Below are positions 37,389 to 49,900 of a DNA stretch of 64,000 bases, one piece after another. A program made the translations under genes and the position numbers. The stretch is from Cheiracanthium punctorium (taxonomy: Eukaryota; Arthropoda; Arachnida; Araneae; Cheiracanthiidae): the NCBI GenBank assembly GCA_038373885.1, contig JAWZYV010011616.1:186001-250000 (forward strand), given 5' to 3'. Positions within the stretch are counted from its first letter, which is position 1, and each line of letters begins with the position of its first letter. Under the pieces are notes generated by a model. The model was given only the letters and a program-made list of their open reading frames with translations, had not been told where the DNA came from and did not search any database.

Positions 37389-37952
37389 CAGTGGTGACCA
37401 AAATTGTGGACACTTTAGGTTTTGTAGCTTTGTACGCTTATAGGAAGTGCTACGTTTCGCAAAATGCAAACTCATATATCATTTTAAAGAGAATTTAATA
37501 CTGATTTCAATACACAAAAACTAAATTTCAATATGTGCAATAGGATAAAAGTTATAATTACTTTAATCTGAATAACAAATACAGTGATGAAGTGGATTGA
37601 AATTTATAACTTTCCAGGCCAATCACCGTTATTTTTCTAAGCTTAAAACTCTCGTAAGCTCAATAAAACATCGATGTGAAGTTGTAATAAAAAATTACGG
37701 CTACCCTACAAACTGTTGATAGCTCACTACAGTCATCAATATCTAATGTTTCTCGATAGTCATTGCCGTTTAACTTTTTTTGCATAATATTTTAATTTAG
37801 TTTTTTGAATTGAAATCAGTATTAAATTATCGCTAAAATGATGTATAATAGTTTGCATTTTGTGAAACAAAAAATTTTTTATACGCGTACGAACTTAGAA
37901 AACAAACAAAAAAAAAAGTTTCTGAAAGTGTCCACAATTTTGGCCACCACTG
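37389..37952. mobile_element. Tc1-like MITE, 564 bp, TA target
   Basis: TA (37387-37388) precedes CAGTGGTGACCAAAATTGTG and TA (37953-37954) follows CACAATTTTGGCCACCACTG, which are inverted copies with one mismatch. The inverted match continues for well over 100 bp (TTGCAAACT-type and TTAATACTGATTTCAAT words on both sides). Such CAGTGxTGxCCAAAA ends and TA target are typical of Tc1 elements. No transposase remains. Confidence 0.9.
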
Positions 37953-38120
37953 TATTCATGATGATTTTGGTGATTTTATTCAGAAATCTCGTATGTAAAT
38001 GGCATACTCTCTCCTCTCCTCTATTATTTAACTTTCAAATATGTAGATTGAAATCTGATTAATACACTATTTTACTTTCTTTAATTAAGCGTTAATTTCG
38101 ATTCTTATGTATAAATCTCA

Positions 38121-39825
38121 TCTAATAATATATAAAGTAATAAAGAACACTTTTTTTCTACCACTTTCCGGTGTAAGTACAATTTTTCTCTGCTGGAGGT
38201 GCGTGAACCATGTGAAATGTTCGTAGAGTGTTGTTTTCTATATGTGCTAATTTAATCGTCTGCTATTTGGGTTATGAATACACCTGCGTATAAGTTTTTG
38301 AAATTTTCATTCAGTTGGAATTGTGCATTTTTCTGAGCAGCTTTTCTGCATCTAATGTATTACATCCAGAAAAAAGGATGTTAGAAATATCAATTTTAAT
38401 TTTGTTTAATCACACTCATGAATAATGATACACTTTCCAACTTAATGAAAGAAGGAACGAAAATAGGGAAGACCCATGGATTATAACTCTTTTTATATAT
38501 AGCACTTTAGTGCGTATTTAAAAATCTGAAAGTGTGTCAGATTTTCTATGATTCTAGCGCTTGGCGCAATTTAATGAGAGGGTATTTTTAAAAACAAGCG
38601 TAGGTTATCTTATAAATAAAAATGAAATTCTGTTTGTCAATTTGTTGATTTGGGTAGTATACAATTCCACAAAAATGGACCTGTCAGCCTGAAATTTTAC
38701 ACAGATATGTAAAATAATGTAGAATAAATGATAGTCCACTTTAAAACTTTGAAACTCCACTTAAAAACGTTTTCCTCCTGAAGGGTTCTCTTAATTTCCG
38801 TTCCCGGAATTTAAGAGATTTTTTATGTTCTCCACGCAGAAAGCTTTACGTAATATTAACCCCTGTAGTGAAAAAAGTGTGTGAAATAAGCATCTTGGTT
38901 GCCATGTGTGGCGATTTTGCCGAATAAAATGTTTTAAATTCTTAAAGTAAAAATAAAAGAATAATAATGATTTTTTTAGTTTATTTTTTTAGGTTATTTA
39001 TTTAATTATATATCGTGTGCGCATAAGAAATGAGAGCAGGAATGAAATGTTTTATACGCAAAACAATGAGGATCGAAGATATCCGAGACTAATATGTAAT
39101 TTTTTTTAGTTTGGCGAAAAATAAAATGGCTGATAGGCCGATTTTTAGAGTGTGAGTTCTAGCGGTTTGCACAGTTTTAGGCTTTTTGGCTCAATTTACT
39201 GAGAGCTTAAGGGAATAGCATTTTTGAAAACAAGTGTATAGGTTTTCTTAGAATACAGCATTAAATTTTAACTATCCGTGCAGAAATAATGCAGTTATTA
39301 GGGCATTTCAAGCGATGTAGCTTCAGAATTCTCGCCAATTGAGTACATTGATTTAACTTAGGGGAAATCCGCCAAATTTCAGAAAATTGATGGCCCTGCA
39401 GTGTATCACTTCTTGACTGTGCGAATAATCGCTATGAAAATAGGTATACATAGATATTTGAACACGGGGAAGAGTTTGGCACGATCCATTTTCCTATAAC
39501 TTGACACTAGATGTCGCGTCAACACCTGAACTTCAAGACTATTCAGCCGATCGTCATGAAAATTCGTATACATCGATATCTGAATGCGAAGAATATTTTT
39601 GCCGTATCCGTTTTGCTAAAACTCGCCACTAGATTGTGCTACGCCGCATCGCCTTCTGCACCGTAAAAACGATTGCCTTGAAATTCAGTATGCATGATTA
39701 TTGAACACAATATAACGCGATATCCATTTTGCTATATCTCTTTATTACAATAAATAGTAATCACAACAAATATTAATATCAAAAAGTCCATTCATTCCCG
39801 TGCGAAGAACGGGTACTTCAGCTAG
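38121..39825 (+). mobile_element. Non-autonomous Helitron, 1,705 bp
   Basis: It starts TCTAATAATATATAAAG directly after an A at 38120 and ends CTAG at 39822-39825 directly before a T, the A/T insertion rule of Helitrons. A short hairpin CCCGT-GCGAAGA-ACGGG (39797-39813) sits 9 bp before the terminal CTAG, as expected of the 3' end. The interior has no Rep or helicase motifs, so replication would depend on an autonomous relative. There are no terminal inverted repeats or target duplication, also as expected. Confidence 0.75.
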
Positions 39826-39946
39826 TAATATATAAAGTACTAAAGAGCACTTTTTTCCTATCACTTTCCTGCGTAAGTACAATTTTTCGCAGCTGGAGGT
39901 GCGTGAAATATGTGAAATTTTCGTAGAGTATTGCTTTCTGTATGTG
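39826..39946 (+). mobile_element. Second Helitron 5' end in tandem
   Basis: Immediately after the CTAG terminus, TAATATATAAAGTACTAAAG starts a stretch that matches the first 125 bp of the upstream Helitron (38121-38246), including GTAAGTACAATTTTTC, GCTGGAGGTGCGTGAA and TTTCGTAGAGT. No second 3' hairpin was found downstream, so the second unit is truncated or decayed. Confidence 0.7.
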
Positions 39947-42900
39947 TTTTTTTATAAAGTTCTTTAATAATTTTTATCTCTCAGTTCTGGATTTTTGAGT
40001 ACTTTTAATCATACAAAGCACTTTACAGTACCCCCTCCCTAAAAATCCGAGCGTAAGCAGTATTTTTAGTTTTAATGTTTGCAAAAGTTAGCTATTTTGG
40101 AATATTGCTATTTGCATTTATGAATTAATGTTTTTCACTTTTCTATATAACTTGTGATGTTTCACGTATATATTTGCGTTATTATATTACTTAATGTTGA
40201 TAATACTATTGCAAAAATTGTTTGTTTTGTTTGCTCAAGAGATTTTTTGAACCTCGTAAAATTTGACTGTTGTCCAATGAAAATTTAACAACTTAACATT
40301 TTATGACTGTATAAATATTTAACTACGCAAATACATGATAAATGTGACATTGCAAAGTGGTGTGGTATAAGTTATGATTCCATAAGAAATTCAACTTAAA
40401 GTATGCATTTTATCATATATTCAAAAGTATACTAGTCGGAACTGAAAAGTATGAAAATATATATTATGCGTATTAATACTTAGGGTTTTCCCAACTATGA
40501 TAAAATTTCAAAATTATGCTCAAATGGTATTATCGTTAAAAGTGTAACTATATGGCATTATCTAAAAAAAAATTTCCATATATTTGAACTTCACTCAATT
40601 ATTTTTAAAATAAAATGCAGTGAAATACATATGGATTATTTTTAGAGTTATATGTTTTAAAGCTTAAATTTTTTTTAACATTAGAGGGAACATTGATCGT
40701 ATTTTGTTTATAAATCTACAAAGATCCATTAAAGGTAAACAGCAATATCTTCTTTTCAATAAGAATTTGCTATTTCAATAAATTATTCAAAAATAGTTCT
40801 TTAAAATTCAAAATAAAAGTAGTATTCCAATATAAATTAAGGTTTGATGAAAAATGAGGAAACTTTATCCATGCGATGTTAAAGCTGAGCTATAAATATA
40901 TGGCATGCATACTTTCCAAAAATTTGAACTCAGCGAAAACTACTGTTCACTGATATTTAAGTTCTCTCTCACACTGTTACTCTACCTACAGCAATGATTG
41001 CTTGTAAATATTCTTTTTTATGAGTGGCATGAGCATCGATCAGCAAATACTATTTCCGTCATTTTCTTTTTTATATGTGTGGTAAAAGTGTATCGCTGAA
41101 ATTAGGATTAGAAATTCAAAGAAATACAAAAGTTGTCAAGAGAAGAATTGTTTGCGAAATAAATGGAAGCGTCGTTCATATATTATTTTACTCCTTTATC
41201 GAATTTCTAAAAAGAAAATTATGCTCAAGAATTTTCTCTTGCAAAAGCTTGGGTATCTGGGGACTGAATTAAAGATTGCTCATAAATAACCTTTATTTTA
41301 TCTTTTCTGTATTTAGGCGTGGAAACGTACGGCATAAGTATTCAAAGTCGTGTTTATTTTCGATAGCAGTCTTCATATGTCTTTATTTACGTGCAACGGC
41401 AGTAGAATAATGTTGTTAGGGTTCACTTGCTCATCTATGTAACAACAGCACTTCGAGTAAACCCCTTTTCGACCTTTTGACTGAACACAGTGGCTGTCAT
41501 TTTGAAATCTGCACATACTAACTATTTGTGCAGATTGTAATTTATAAGATCCAGAAGGAGTCTGCACATGGAATAACTTTATTTACCTAGAACTGCTTAA
41601 GATTGATGATAATATTTCATTACTGTCATTAACGTTCTTTCAAATGCTAGACTACAAATATATAAACCGATGTACTGGGAACGGCAGGTCTGGTGATATT
41701 AATTGATAAAATACAATATAATACATAATAGAATCTGGGGTATTTACCTGTTTAATTCATCAATAGGGAGCTACGTGGAATCTTTATAATTTCTTCGTAA
41801 AACAAATAAATTATATCTTTTAATGCACAATATATACAATGCATTATAGTTAAAAACATAGTTTTATCTTTACCAAAATCTAGGCGGCATTTCAAGCTTA
41901 TATAATATAGTCGAACGCACAGAGTATGCCTATGTGAGACCATGATGCTTCTAAAAGTCAAGTTTTAACATTGTAAAAAAAAGATAACTAAATGGATTAT
42001 AAGATGAAATTTTTATTATAAGATCACTTTAGGTTCTGTCAGTTTAAGTTTCCTCTAAAAGAAATTTCTGAATGCATGAAAACAATCAATACAATTTCTT
42101 GAAATAAGATACTCAGTTCTTTTTCATTGTTCATATTATCTTTCCTATATTTCTATATTTTTCTCTCTTACACGTAGCAAAATAAATTAATATAATTTAC
42201 TTCGAGATCTAAGATCTGTAATTCTTTTCGCAGCATATCTCAAACCTTTTTCTATTGACAGAACAATCAGTAAAGAACGATGCTGCGAAGATCCGGATAG
42301 TTTCCGAAAAATTTTCGTATAAATGAGTTTTTTTTTTCCTTTCCTCAAATGAATTATTAAGAGAAAAGTATTGTATAAAAACAGTACCAGAACTTTCTGA
42401 ACTTAGAAAGTATATGCGAAAGTTTCATCAATCTCTGTTATCATTATTTTTCAGAGGAAGGAAAAATCAAGAAAAATATTTAAGGTAAAATGCAACTAAC
42501 TCATGAAATAATATTGGATAAAAACTTGATTTTGCTAGTGTAAATATATATGTATGTAAACTGTGCGTTGCTAAATTTTAGCATTAAAACTGTTCATTTA
42601 TATTTATTATTATTATCTTTTCATTAAACTATTCTTTAAAAACTCAGTAATTGATGCGGAAACTTTTTAATCTCTAGACATGACTAGGTATAGACTATAT
42701 TAATTTATTTAAAATGTAAAAATTAGTACAAAAAAATTAGAGCTTTATTGTACAGTTGCGAACGTGTTCTGTTCACAGTAGCTTGCTTAAAAACTGATAG
42801 AATGTTGTTCATAAATTTTGAAATGTAGAGTACTTATTTGTTAATTATATTAAACTAATATTATTAAAATATTTACTGATATTTACTGAAAAGTTTTGCT

Positions 42901-44184
42901 TATGTAGAAATAAATGCTCACAGTATCATGGGATGTATGTATCCCTCCCTCTCAACGATGGATATGTAAAATTCTCCGTTCAGTTAGCAGTAGTGTTCAA
43001 GATCGTTCACCTGTATTTTTTGTTAACTGGTAAGTTCACATCTGCCATAAAATATTTCGAAATTTAGATCTTTAAGGGAATACTTAAGGGATAAATTTCT
43101 TTAGTTGAAATTGTCCTTATCAAAATTTGTTATTACTTTTATTATTTGGTTAAATCTCTGAAAAGTTTTACAAACGAGACTACTTTATTTCTTTTTCACT
43201 TATATTTTCAATCTTGAACACAGGATTAAATTTTCCGCTCCCATCCTTGCAAGGGTAATTTTCTTAGAAAAGTGTTGTTTTCCAGTGTTCCTTTGTATGA
43301 AATTCTGTGTTAAAAATTTTACCTGCGGATTTTCATGTTATGTAACATTGGCATTACTCCATCACTCAGACATTAAGATACAATTTTTAAAGAATCGCTA
43401 AATATTTTCTTGTGAAGTATTCGTGAGCATTCATACATTTCTGAAAGTATCTACACTCTTAGCTAAGAAAATAAAATTAAAACGAAGTTTTTAACCATTC
43501 AGAACTTTAGTAAACTAACATTACTTGCATAATGCATTAAGGAAAATGATGTTGACATCACATGATTCCCTTATACATCTGTTAAATTGTATACGTTTTT
43601 GAATAGTTCATCAAGTTTATTTCACTTGAAAATGAGATACAATACTTTAATGACATTAAAGTTTGGCGTCCAAATATACTTCTCCAAAATGAAGGATTTT
43701 TGCTATGTTGGTATCATTTCAGTTTGACGACGTTTCACCAAAAATTTTAGACAGTGCATCCAGATTGGAGACAGCGAGAATTTCAGCTGGACCATCGAGT
43801 GAATGGCCATATAGTTTAAAGTCTTTTGTGTGACCCTTGTATAAACTACCCAGTAAATTGCAGTTAAAAGAAGGAGCATAATTAGATATTTTAACAGTCC
43901 TGAATACAACATTTAAACATCCTTTGGCAAATCGTTCTTCGAATATGTGGAATACATACGTACGTTCCTAAGTACAAATATTACGTTTAAGCTATTCGAA
44001 ATGGATCCACAGTTCAAAAGTGGTCGTATACATATACGTGTACGTACAGGCGTTAATCAATAACTTGTCAAAGCAAATTAAGGGACTCTCAAAATCTGAA
44101 TACCGCAATTTTTTATTATTGATTACCATACTTAATTTAGTTCGTTCAGAGGAAGTAAGAAATAAGTACCCGGAGTACAAGTAC
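39947..44184. other. AT-rich DNA, nothing firmly recognised
   Basis: A short plus frame at 41075-41272 matches no family I know. At about 42980-43030 an arthropod-initiator-like TCAGTT precedes a strong splice-donor-like ACTG-GTAAGTT, without further support for an exon. Confidence 0.45.
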
Positions 44185-44348
44185 CATTGTCGGACCCGGA
44201 GGAGGGGCACAGGAGCTTGTCCCACTCCCCAGACGAACTAAGTTTATAGAATATTGACTTGTTTCGTAAATTCAAATGATTTTTATAAGAAAATGCGACA
44301 AAAATCGTTTTGTGCTCCTTCCAAAATATTTTTTTGGATCCGCCACTG
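44185..44348. mobile_element. Possible hAT MITE, 164 bp
   Basis: The right end is GGATCCGCCACTG and the left end CATTGTCGGACCCGGAGG, an imperfect inverted match. A GC-rich left half suits CAGTGGCGGATCC-type hAT elements. The 8-bp flanks (CAAGTAC-like, ACTAAAAG) do not match, so the left limit may be wrong. Confidence 0.35.
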
Positions 44349-47300
44349 ACTAAAAGTAGTTCATTTTTACATAATTTCGACTCTGATGTAGTTGATAAAA
44401 AATAAATAGATGCTGATTTTCCCTTTCAAAAAACGTCGCACAAAAGACACCTTTTCTGCAATGTGAAATAAACATAAAGCTAAATCGCTCCGGAGCACGT
44501 GACTGTACGCTCCTTTTCGGATCGTTGGGCAGGGCGAAATGTTGTTCTGTATTGCTCACGAAAACGGAAAATTCCGAGCTAAAAGCAGGGAGAAATATAT
44601 ATAATCGAATGAATGTACCCCAAGAGAGAGGGTGGGTGACGGGGGGAGGGGATAGGAGGACTCTAAGCGGAACTTCTGCACACATACAGAAATATTACAG
44701 TCGAAGGATGAGAGAAAAGAGATACCATTTTGGGGGACCAGTTTCCAGGGAGAACTGTCCAAACAATGATTGATGAAAACTGGAGTCAAACCATCCGTTT
44801 TTATCTTTTTAGAAAAAAAAAAAACTAAGAAAAACTTGAGAATATTCTAAAAATGTGACTGCCTTTATTGATTTGTTCGTAGAAAATTCAGAATTTGTCA
44901 ACAGCAAGGAATCTTGTTTGAAATCTTTATTTCATCCTTTTTTGATCGTGTAATTTTTGGAAGTTTTAAGTAAATACATGTATAAACATACGTACATGTA
45001 AATTAGCTTATGAAATGTATGGAATAAGATTTAAAATAGTATATACCGAATACATAATCTTTTATTTTTTAATAATTTTTTTTTTAGTTTCTATGCTTTA
45101 GAAAATAAAAAATAAAAAATAGAGCATTAAAATTGATGCATTGGATCTCATACTATATATTTTAGAGAATACTAAATATTTTAGAGAAAATAACTAATTA
45201 TTAGTTACTAAATATTTTAGAGAAAATAACAATTGTAAATATAATTAATGCTTCGTACTTGTCCAATAGCTGTAACTCAGACAAAAGCATTGCATATCTT
45301 ATCGGTGGATGACGGGCAAATATTCACAAATTTTTCTTCTTTCCACTGTGACTATTTAAAATTAGGAATTTTTGAGATCCTGCTTGTGTAAAAATGTCAA
45401 ATACTTTCATGTGTCATTTTAAAAAGTAGAAATATGAACCAACATCCTACAAAGCACTTCAATAACCTATAAAAAAATTTAAATAATTTCATTTAGGCAG
45501 TAGGCGATACTGGGGTCAGTTGTATCATTTTTCACATTTTGATCAATATGAGCGTAACTTAAGGGAAGAAATCAATGCAAATTTGAGCCAGGCTTCACAG
45601 AACCTTTGTAATCATTTGCATAAATTCAATTTTGGAATTGTATTTTGCCCCTCAGTAGAGTTTTAATTTATATACGTCTGTGCACAATTCAGTTTCTGTC
45701 ATTGAATTATTAAAGGGTATTATACCATGCTGCCATATCTTGACTGTTGTAAGAACTACACCGCGCATTAAATGTGAAATGCTACAATTGACCTTCGTTA
45801 CTTTTGAAAACAGTATCCATTGCAGGCTTACATGTCTTAGAACTTTTCTTACTATATATCTTTCATATTTGTATGAAAGCTAATGACTTAGTCACAGAGA
45901 ATCGTGATTCTGCGTGGCTCATTATTAATTATTACAGTTATTAACTCTTAAGAGAAAATTCATTATTAAAAATGTGATAAACTGAGCCTAACCTGGTGTA
46001 TATAAGGTAATATGGCTTTTTTATTATTATGCAATCCATGTTACTGTTCTGCAACCTCTGTTTTATTTCTCTGATAACAGACGTTACATTTAGAATTTTA
46101 AGGGGACCAGGTAAGCACAATTTGGTCAAAAAATCGAGTGAGTTTTATTTTTTTATTGCATTAAATACTTTAAACTTTTATCTTTCTAACGATACACTAA
46201 TTTATTTGAAAAACAGAAGTACTAGAAATTTTTAGGTTTCCCCAATGCACTTCACAGTTTATACGTATATGAGAAATCTTTAAAGCGGGTTTTCTCATAC
46301 CTTGGTTTTTACAGGTATGCCTTAATTTTTACCAATATTTATTAAACTTATGAACTCAAATTTTTAATGACAGATATATCATATTATATTACATACTTTA
46401 ACATCACGGTTTGTTAATATATTGCGAGTTATTCATTTTGGCAAGATTCTATCAAAAATGGAAATTTAAAAGGGATTTTTAGTAAAAAATGAATAATACA
46501 TTTTACTTTTTATTTATAAAAAAACTGACGAATAGAAGTATGTAAAATATGTTATTCTAACTGCTGTTAAAACTTTGCACCATTATCTTTTACCATTTCT
46601 ATTAAAAAGGTACATAAAATTGGTGAATTTAACATGGCGATGACAGGGCTAACCCTGTCCCCTCAAAAAAAGAAAAATCTGGAACAATACATCTTTTTAT
46701 TTTTTTATTAATCATACTATCAGAAATTAGTAATAAATGTTGACTTATTTTAATCATTATAATCCAAAACTCGCAACTTCAGGTCATCAACAATTTGCAA
46801 GACAACTTAAAAAGAGAAAAAAGCTCTAACCTGAGAAAAAAATAATGAATCCAATGTACATTTTGATCTCGAGAAATATTTCAAAATCACTAAATACGAC
46901 TGCTTGGTCACTTGTAAACTATATTTTTATCTTGTACCTTACTTACCCTTTTTTGACGAAGTTAAAATCATTTTCTAACCTGTAACAGAGGCTACATAAG
47001 AAAACTTATATTATTATTGACACCCATAATCTCAGTAAAAAATATCAATAACATGAACATGCAGAAACAATTTGTGTAATGTTTTACTAATAATAGCAAT
47101 TATAAAGTGCTTACGCATGTGAATAATAATGTAATAGCAAGAAAAACGAAGTTTAGTGGAGAATTTTTATTTGTGTGTTTTCGCTTAATAAAGTCCTCTT
47201 GATACTTAAAAAATACAAACAAATTTAACTCCGCTTTTATTAGAACAATCTACTAAATCTGTACACAAGAAAATATTGTTGGTATATTGCGTATGCAAAA

Positions 47301-48449
47301 ATATTCCTACGTCAATCTAATTTAGAGCTATCAAATAAATACTGTATTTAAATAATGATTAAATGCATTGCGTTTTTTGTAGATAAATTCCTTCAGTGAA
47401 GGTAAGAGTACGCTTATGAATATTTATAAAAGCTATAGCTGTAAAGCCATCGCCATTGCCAGAATGGCAATGGCAATGGCAAATGCCATTACCAAATACA
47501 ATAAGCAAATGCCATTGCCAGAAAAATTGGATAATGCATTGTAGTGATATATTTCAAGCTGTATTTCTACAAAAATCAGTAAAATAATCTTTTAGAAAAC
47601 GAATAATATCAGCTCTCACCCTTTATATAAGGAAGCGTATACTGTGATACATAGAAATAACAAAAAATCATTCTACACATGCAGATGATGGCGAATATTT
47701 TATTCTGGATATAATCAATCATTTTTGGCTATATGCTCATTTTATCTTCAGAATATAAAACTTTAAAAAGAATATATAATACCATAACATCATATATTTC
47801 GTATTCGGTTTATGGGATTGACAAAAAAAGCTTTCTTCAAGATGGAAGGAGCGGGTTTTAAGTTTTTATTCCAGACCAAAGCAGATGAATCCTACACTTA
47901 TTTTTCCTGTATTGATGCTCCCACAACTTTGATCAAAAATATTTTTGTTTAATGTGCTACAATATATTTTGCTTTTTAAACTGTACATGAATTAAATGCA
48001 GATGGATATTTTGATAGCTTTGTGAATTTGCAATTCTTATTTGACACAGATATTTTTAGAAGTATTCAAGTTTTACGAAATTTTTTTTAAAACACTTTTA
48101 AAGGAATTCACTTTTTAAAAAAGTTTTAAACGCTTACTTAGATATTTTAGAGATAGAAAACGATAGAAAAAACTTCCTATTTAGTATGATAAAACATAAA
48201 GATGCGCAATATTTGCATGTATAATGTGTAATGTTGAGTGATGGAAATGATGACTACATCATATTAAATTATATCAGAGATAAATATGTAGAATTATTTT
48301 AAATATCACTCTTTACTGGGTCATACCTCAATAATTGATTTGATTTCTGTCAGCAATAGAAGCTCGTTCAGAAGTTACCTTTTATAAATGTTTTGAAAAT
48401 CTGTACTATTCCAATTTTCTTTATTATTCTTAAAAGACTGGAATTTGTA
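44349..48449. other. AT-rich DNA with GC-rich patch and GGCAATGGCA repeats
   Basis: 44470-44780 is GC-richer but not recognised. 47450-47520 holds direct and inverted copies of GGCAATGGCA/TGCCATTGCC. A donor-like ACCAG-GTAAGC occurs at about 46109. No gene supported. Confidence 0.45.
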
Positions 48450-48591
48450 TCGGGTGTCCCAAAAATGACTGATGGATTTTGAAAGTCAATAAAAAATGAC
48501 GGAATGCGATAGATATGTATCGTTTGCGGCCTCGTGCTAAGAAATCAGGGAATTTTATCCCACCAAATTTCAAATTTAATTAACATTTCTA

Positions 48592-48605
48592 CCAAGAGAT
48601 GGCGC
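48592..48605 (+). promoter_or_regulatory. CTCF-like core word
   Basis: CCAAGAGATGGCGC matches the known CTCF core CCASYAGRKGGCRS at 12 of 14 positions. It lies in the leader of the mariner-type element. Single matches like this arise by chance, so it is a candidate only. Confidence 0.2.
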
Positions 48606-48714
48606 TGCAGGCGATCTGTAACAGATATAGTTAAAACGAAATATTTCAGCACGCCATTCCGTAGTTCGTCCTCAAGCTGATAGCGTGTGCTGTTGAGATT
48701 GCAAGTGCGCTCTA

Positions 48715-49799
48715 CTGGTTTTTTCCGTTGAACAGCGGGTATTTATTGTGTTAGAGTTCCACCGCCTGGAACACAGTTTTGTTCAAACGAGGTGCAGTTT
48801 CCAAAGAAAATTTCATGTGAGAAACGGACCGTCAGACAATGCGATAAAGACTCTATTCCAGAAATTCGAATGAACGGGGAGCGTGAATGATGACCGTATT
48901 GGAAATGCCGGCCGGTCACGCCTTTCAGTTACTGAGTTGAATGCTGAAGCCGTACAGCACGTTATCCAACAGCGGCCCCGGACTTCCGTACGCCGTGTTG
49001 CATCTTGTACTGGACTCCGAAGAATGAGCACCCACCGTCTCATGCGCCACAGCCTTCACATGTTCCCGTACAAAATCCAGACTCTCCAACCCATCAGTCC
49101 AAATGTCATTAATACACGCTATAATTTCGCGAACGCCATGCTGCAACTTGTGGATGACGGTGAACTCGATGCTGGCAACATATGGTTCTCAGACGAAGCG
49201 TATTTTCACCTCGATGGCAATGTCAATAAGCAGAACTCGCGAATTTGGGGAAGCGAAAATCCTCATACTGCTGAACCTTCATCCCTGCATTCACCAAAAA
49301 TAATGGTATGGGCTGCAGTTTCCTCCAAATTAATAATAGGACCATTTTTTCGAGAGCAACCGATAATTGCTGTACGATATCTTGGGATTCTGGAAGAATT
49401 TGTAGGGATTCCTACTTCTTTGGAGGACTGTTCGAATGCCTCCTGGTTCATGCAAGATAGTGCTCGTCCACATCGAACGTCTGCAGTATTTGATTTCTTG
49501 AACGAACATTTCAGTGAACGGGTAATTGCCTAGGATTACGACATGCATACAGGGAGTTGCATGGCATGGCCTCTTTATTCGCCAGACACGACGCCCTGCG
49601 AATTTTTTCTTTGGGGGTACCTAAAGATTTGGTATACTTCTAAACACCACAAACAATTGCAGAGCTGAAGCAGCACATCCGTACTGCATGTGAGACAATT
49701 CCAAGTGACATGTTTAAACGGTTGTCTGGAAATTTTTGCCTCGTACTGCGCCACGTTGTTGCAGCAAATGGGGGTTACATTGAAAATGTCGTTGTTTAG
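48715..49799 (+). pseudogene. Tc1/mariner-superfamily (DDE_3 type) transposase, inactivated
   Basis: One frame can be followed from a CTG at 48715, where relatives would have ATG, through VEQRVFIVLEFHRLEHSFVQ (N-terminal helix-turn-helix region), RTSVRRVASCTGLRRMSTHR (second HTH), WFSDEAYFHLDG (first catalytic Asp) and WFMQDSARPHRT (second Asp), to SPDTTPCEFFLWGYLK (third acidic residue, here Glu). Defects: in-frame TGA at 48869 and TAG at 49531, a frameshift near 49628, and a TAA just after it. The last part continues in the new frame as TIAELKQHIRTACETIPSDM ... NGGYIENVV and stops at 49799. Length (about 360 residues) is normal for the family. About 47 residues separate the second and third catalytic positions, longer than in DD34D or DD41D groups. 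The copy cannot encode working enzyme. Confidence 0.9.
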
Positions 49800-49900
49800 T
49801 TTTTTGCAGCAGTCCTTGCAAAAATTTCATACCGGTTTTTATTTTTTCGTAGTTTTCAGCGCCACCTGTGAGTGAAAATGCTAATTTTCTAAACGCTTTG

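Larger units (their letters stand above)
48450..49900 (+). mobile_element. Tc1/mariner-superfamily element, near-complete but broken
   Basis: After a TA at 48448-48449 the element starts TCGGGTGTCCCAAAAATGAC, the GGGTGTCCCAAAA end of IS630/mariner relatives. A 265-bp leader precedes a transposase frame ending at 49799. The expected inverted end (TCATTTTTGGGACACCC) is not found to the right, so the 3' terminus is deleted or eroded and the right limit is a guess. Confidence 0.7.

Noticed and set aside
38121..39946. LTR retrotransposon explanation for the direct repeats at 38.1 and 39.8 kb
   Set aside because: The repeats lack TG...CA ends and there are no primer-binding, polypurine or gag-pol signals; Helitron ends explain the structure better.
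46040..46110. Mini-exon between an ATAACAG acceptor and an ACCAG-GTAAGC donor
   Set aside because: About 30 bases only, weak acceptor tract and no supporting neighbouring exon.
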